Part shown: in pieces, positions 59,901-64,000 of the stretch
How positions within the stretch are numbered: the stretch's first letter is position 1
How the letters are laid out: the number at the start of each line of letters is the position of its first letter
Assembly: GCA_963678675.1 (NCBI GenBank)
Contig: OY783197.1
Coordinates: forward strand, 26,099,470-26,163,469
DNA from: Xiphydria camelus
Taxonomy: Eukaryota > Arthropoda > Insecta > Hymenoptera > Xiphydriidae
DNA length: 64,000 bases
Direction of reading: 5' to 3'
Position numbers and translations under genes: made by a program
Notes under the pieces: generated by a model
What the model saw: only the letters and a program-made list of their open reading frames with translations
What the model was told of the DNA's origin: nothing
Databases searched by the model: none

Positions 59901-61079
59901 GATGCTTCGCTCTCCCGAATTGACAGCTACAGGGAGATCAGACGTTTGACACTTTTCGCTATTGAAACATGGCTCGTAAGACCGCAGCGCACTCTCCCGA
60001 AGCCAACTCTAACTATAAATTACTAGAGCACCGTCCCAACCACTACCGAAGTCAAATGTCAGGGAAGTTCAAAATCCTCGGTTTGCCTTTAGACGTACCT
60101 ACTGTATAGTATACCTGGTAACCAAACACAGTGTATTTTTTTAGTCATATTCTCTTTGTTTAAATTACCAGTACATTAAATGAAGTAGAAACGTACACTA
60201 CGGGCAAAGACTAGCTGTCTGTGCAACCTGTATACATTTTTCCCGCGCGTTCTCCGGTTTCCCGTTTCCGACGAAAAAAAAAGTAACAGCGAGGAACGAG
60301 CGATCTACGCACCGCGCACGTCCGTTACGGAAACACGACGCGCGCTTTTCTGCGTAAATCCTGATAGCGCGAGGGCCACGTACAACGGGGCGCACCCCCT
60401 CTTCGGAGACTCGTGAAAAATTACGAGCGCCCTCCATCCTCGTCCACGCTCTCGCGCGCGCGTTAATGTCTAATCCTCCGCGCGGGCGCGCCGCGAAAGA
60501 GTTGAACCCGAAAATACGAGGGTACGAATGCGCGCAAATAAGGGAGCGAGTATAGGGAAAACAGAGAGAAAGCAGCGGCGCGCGCGCGCGGGGGCTGCGG
60601 GGGAATTCCCATGCGGCAGTAAGATATTGGTTTTCATCCGGGTCGTTCCGAGGGTCGTAACGTTTGATAAAAATGCGTGTTACGCGTTCCAGACCAAACC
60701 CAGCTCGGGTCGAAAGGGCGCCCAGGGAGCCGTGCCGGAGGAGATCACGAGAATTTTCGCTCCGCCCGTGCCCTCCGCGCGTATAGGTATTTGCGCCGCG
60801 CGCGGGGAGGTGCGACGGCCGGAAGTATGTAAATATCGACGGGAATCGCGCGTCGATACGAGAATTTGCGAGACGAAACGAGGAGATGGGACTTTGACGA
60901 CGATTTTATTTAGTCTTGGTTTTTTTTACCTGCCGCATCCGGAGGCGTGGATATTGCTGGCGAATCAATCTGCCAAATTATTTTACGTATAAAACGTAAG
61001 ATAAATGTAAGGATTGCTTAAATAATTGAATATAATTTATCTTACGAAATTGTAATTGTATTTAAATCTCGCTGTTCTA
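56973..61079. other. Intergenic DNA, no gene supported
   Basis: GC-rich at about 57000-57560 and AT-rich at 57660-58130. A 30-bp tandem duplication lies at 59309-59368, and a CpG-rich block follows at 60230-60930. The 155-codon frame at 60528-60992 is composition-driven. A 70-codon frame at 59449-59658 (+) in balanced DNA has no recognised domain. Confidence 0.5.
59309..59368 (+). repeat. 30-bp tandem duplication
   Basis: TTTAGCTTCCTCCTGCTCTA occurs at 59314-59333 and again at 59344-59363, exactly 30 bases apart, with ATTG also preceding both. The unchanged 20-base core points to a recent duplication. Confidence 0.9.
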
Positions 61080-61290
61080 CATTGGGAAAAATAATTGGTC
61101 AATTTAACCAAATTCTTGAAGGCGATGATCAAACTGTTTGGTGAAATATGGATCCTTCATTTGTGTTTGATTAAACTTACCACTTTTCCGTTGGGATAAC
61201 TAAATATTTGGTTCGAATAACTAAACATCAGACTAGAATAATTTGATGTTTGGTCCAACTGACCAGTATTTTGGTTAGATTAATAAAATG
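61080..61290. mobile_element. MITE family with ATAACTAAA internal repeats, copy 2 (truncated)
   Basis: TTGGTCAATTTAACCAAATT, GGCGATGATCAAACTGTTTG and GTGAAATATGGATCCT follow the element at 17500 closely, as do the ATAACTAAATATTTGGTTCG-type internal repeats. The right terminus with TTCTCAGCG is absent. Confidence 0.75.
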
Positions 61291-62323
61291 CGCTTAACTA
61301 TTATAGACAAACCAGTGTCTGTTAGATTCGCTCACTGTTTTTACCAATTTGGATTCGAAGAGCAAAGCCTCTGTGCCTTTTTATTAGAAAGGAAGCAAGC
61401 TCGAAAGCGAATAAACAATTTTAACGTGTTAATTTACTACTCCTCGATTACGCATAAAGAGATGATCATTATTTGTAAAGGTTTACATTATCTTCAGAAT
61501 TACTTTCCATTAGACGCACTTTTTCCGATTATAAATCACAAAAAGCACGTAATTAGCCATTAGCGCGGAGCAATCACGGATCGCGACGCGTTATCTTATC
61601 CATTGGATCCATGTTTCCCGAACTATTTTATTCGCCGAGTCACGCGAGATCGCCCGCGAGCTTATTCCCCGTTTAAATAACGAACCGTGTCGGGGAGATC
61701 TAGGTTTAAACCGCGCCTCCCCGTAAAATCAGCTCCGCGGCCAGGTCCGCCGTTGTTATTGGTTCATTAAATGCACCGAAACGGCAGATCGGGGTGGATA
61801 AGCTAGAACTGGCTGCCATATTCCAGAAGTTCCCGGCGAGTATTTTAACGAGCCCCGACGATTGGTACTCAGGCGGTCCTTAATGAGGCGATTTTATAGG
61901 CCCGACTCCATTCTGGAAAACAAAGTTAATTAATTACGCGAGCCGCTCTAAACGCGCGCGCCCGCGGCATCTTTTATCTTCGCGCACCGATTGCTGTAAA
62001 TTTATGCCAATGGAAGGACCGCCGCGGGTAAATGTGTGCGGTTGCGACGCTTAAATCGCGACGACGCGCGGAATGCTGACTTTGGATGTAAAAATGTTGC
62101 AGGGCAAATGCATCGCCGTTTTTGTCTCGCGATCTCTGTAATTTCTGTCCGCAGTTTCAGCCGAGAGGTGACGAAGCTTCCCGCGAGTCGAAATTTTACC
62201 TCTAATTTGATACTTTTAATGCTCCATTCGTCTTACCATTGGCTTACTTGGTTTATAAGCTCTTGTTTTGAACCTAAAGTTGATAAAATATTTACCGACA
62301 GACCATTTTAGGCTCCTACTATA
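61291..62323. other. Intergenic DNA, nothing recognised
   Basis: Mixed composition with several CCAAT/ATTGG motifs (61758, 61861) and a CpG-rich patch near 61950. No gene or element was found. Confidence 0.45.
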
Positions 62324-62552
62324 CACTGTGCAAAGAATTGTATTAAATTTAATACAACTGTGCATAAAGCTTTTATTCAAAAAATACGTGATTATAAAAA
62401 TTAATATACTCTCCGTTATGAAATGTATAAGGACAATTTCATACGAAAATATATTAATTTTCATAATTACGGAGTATATTAATTTTCATAATCACGTATT
62501 GGAAAAAAGTTTTATATAAAAGTGTATTAAAAATACAATTTTGTTTACAGTG
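62324..62552. mobile_element. CACTGTG-ended MITE, 229 bp, TA duplication
   Basis: It begins CACTGTGCAAAGAATTGTAT and ends AATACAATTTTGTTTACAGTG apart from its first base. CGTGATTATAAAAATTAATA pairs with TTAATTTTCATAATCACGTA. TA flanks both sides (62322-62323, 62553-62554). A diverged relative is at 28620-28870. Confidence 0.85.
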
Positions 62553-62761
62553 TAAGCCTAAAGAAGTAGGTTTAAAATTTCGACTCGGATTCTTTCCGAA
62601 GAAAAATTTATTCCGGAACTATTCTAGACAAGAAAAATGAAAATTCATTACGAAGAAAAATGTCTCGACGCTGTTAAACCCTATTACTGTAAACTTTAAT
62701 GTGAGCCTTGGGGGAAATATATTTACAACCAGCGATAAGTGGTCGCATGTCGAAGGTGTAG

Positions 62762-62872
62762 GTACACTATTCCAAATTATAGCAGTGTGCCACGGCCACC
62801 ATGATTATTCATAAGGCCACCGCGTTAAAAGTCGTTATCCGTGGCAGAGTGCTATAATTTGAAGTAGTGTAC
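62762..62872. repeat. Short inverted-repeat element, 111 bp
   Basis: GTACACTATTCCAAATTATA pairs with TATAATTTGAAGTAGTGTAC, and TGTGCCACGG pairs with CCGTGGCAGA. Part of the left arm resembles 13118-13142 (GTACACTATACCAAATTCTA), so a diverged relative may lie at about 13110-13200. Confidence 0.75.
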
Positions 62873-64000
62873 GACTGCTATAATTGTGATGTAACGCGAC
62901 AACAGACACCACGGTCCGGTAGCCATGATGGTTGAAATTAAGAGGGGAAACACGAGTAGCCCCTCAGTGTAAGATAGTAGATAGGGAGTAGGTATTACAA
63001 TAATACAGTCCAATAAACACTCTTCTAATGAGTAGTTTATACGTACAGCTAAATAAGCAATTAGCTACCGGTGTAAGAGGAGGTAATTCTAACTCAATAA
63101 TTCATTGAAACCTGGAAATATAATTTTGGCAATAAATGAAGCATTGGAGTGTCGTATTTATTGTACAATAAATATCTGAAAAAAAACCTTTAAAAAATCT
63201 TTTCCTTTCATTTAAATCGTTTGTTAATATTAATTTTATCCGAAACAGAAAGTGCTTACTAATCAAATAAAAACACTAATTTTTAATTTTAACTCGAAAT
63301 TATTCAATACCTTTGTCGAAATTTAGATACAACTTTACTAAAAATAACACTCTATTTTAACCACTTCATTCGAAAAGATAAAAATCATTTAGGACTCGAA
63401 AAATTAGTCTATTCCTCGAGGGAATTTACGAAAAAAATAACATAACCATAAAGCTGCCCATTTGAGACAATTTTGTCGAGCATTTTATGAAGAAGAAAGA
63501 GTTTGAATGTATTAAAAACTGGTGAAGCAGCTGATAGTAATCAGGCGCATCGGGCAGATGATATAAAAGGGTGGTTCCTCTCACAACGATAGCACCCCGG
63601 AACATCGGACACTGCATATTTTCTCAACGGTGGTGTTCCACCCCTGTGTCCCCGGGCGCGCGCGGGTACTCATATATACGCCTCTCATAAGGGAGATATC
63701 GCTTCCGAATCAAATGACCCATTTGGTTTTAGTGCAGCCATTTTCCCGACATCTATGTGCCTCCAGGCATTGGGCGCGTGGTAACGTCATACCACAGATA
63801 GAAAGTCCCGCCACGGGCATTCCGGCACCAGCCAATACCGCCCTCGCGCATATCCACTGGTCACATGTTCGCATTCTATCTCTCGCACGTTGCGGATAAA
63901 TACGATGGGATGAAAGTTGTGCCTTTATACTCCTGCGAATTTTTAGCCCCCATGTGAATGGTTGTCGGAAATTTCAAAAATAAATCTGTCGCAATACGTC
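62873..64000. other. Right edge, intergenic, nothing recognised
   Basis: AT-rich to about 63590, then mixed sequence. No Ubx first exon (which should begin with a start codon followed by NSYFEQ-like residues) is visible before the window ends. Confidence 0.5.

Overview
The window is animal, almost certainly insect, nuclear DNA containing the 3' end of one Hox gene followed by a long gene-poor tract. The only protein-coding sequence I can support is the last coding exon of abdominal-A (abd-A), on the + strand at 9885-10279. It encodes a complete Antp-class homeodomain, the adjoining Ubx/Abd-A-type linker and a short Q-rich C-terminus. The residues that separate Abd-A from Ubx ([25 protein letters not shown]) are all of Abd-A type. 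The C-terminal tail, the CpG-rich DNA and the mixture of short inverted-repeat elements suggest Hymenoptera (ant, bee or wasp). That assignment is inference and I cannot place it further.

Layout. 1-9884 is the 3' part of the large abd-A intron before the homeobox exon. It ends in a good pyrimidine tract and CAG acceptor. It alternates CpG-rich blocks (about 0.9-1.9, 4.7-5.4, 6.5-7.4 kb) with AT-rich DNA holding MITE-like elements, a 199-bp tandem duplication and a GAGA-rich patch. 10280 to about 16.7 kb, and perhaps to 18.6 or 21.5 kb, is read as a long abd-A 3' UTR. Its best support is a cluster of four ATACGTAA octamers (14565, 15151, 15417, 16603), which match the seed of the Hox microRNA miR-iab-8-5p. 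From there to 64000 I see no convincing gene. In the usual insect order (Abd-B, abd-A, Ubx, all transcribed the same way) this would be the abd-A to Ubx regulatory interval, equivalent to the fly iab-2/Fub/bxd-pbx region. No Ubx first exon appears before the right edge.

Repeats dominate what else is visible. Several short, non-coding, palindromic element families are present in multiple copies: CACTGA-ended elements, some with TA target duplications; GGGAAAA-GTCTAGTTGAATACG elements; GGCGGAAAAGTT elements; and two TTAA-type piggyBac-like elements. At least five cases of element-inside-element insertion can be read. One 94-bp TTAA element has a matching empty site in a neighbouring tandem copy. 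Three tandem arrays of roughly 220-bp units lie at 34.5-35.0, 53.4-54.1 and 54.9-55.6 kb.

Candidate regulatory patches (Polycomb-response-like GAGA/Pho clusters at 7.2 and 45.0 kb, an inverted CCAAT pair at 21.6 kb, palindromic motif clusters at 2.2-2.4 and 23.3 kb) are motif-based guesses. I found no new protein system. The most useful leads are the microRNA-site cluster, the nested-element history and the tandem arrays inside a Hox cluster. All counts and alignments were made by eye.
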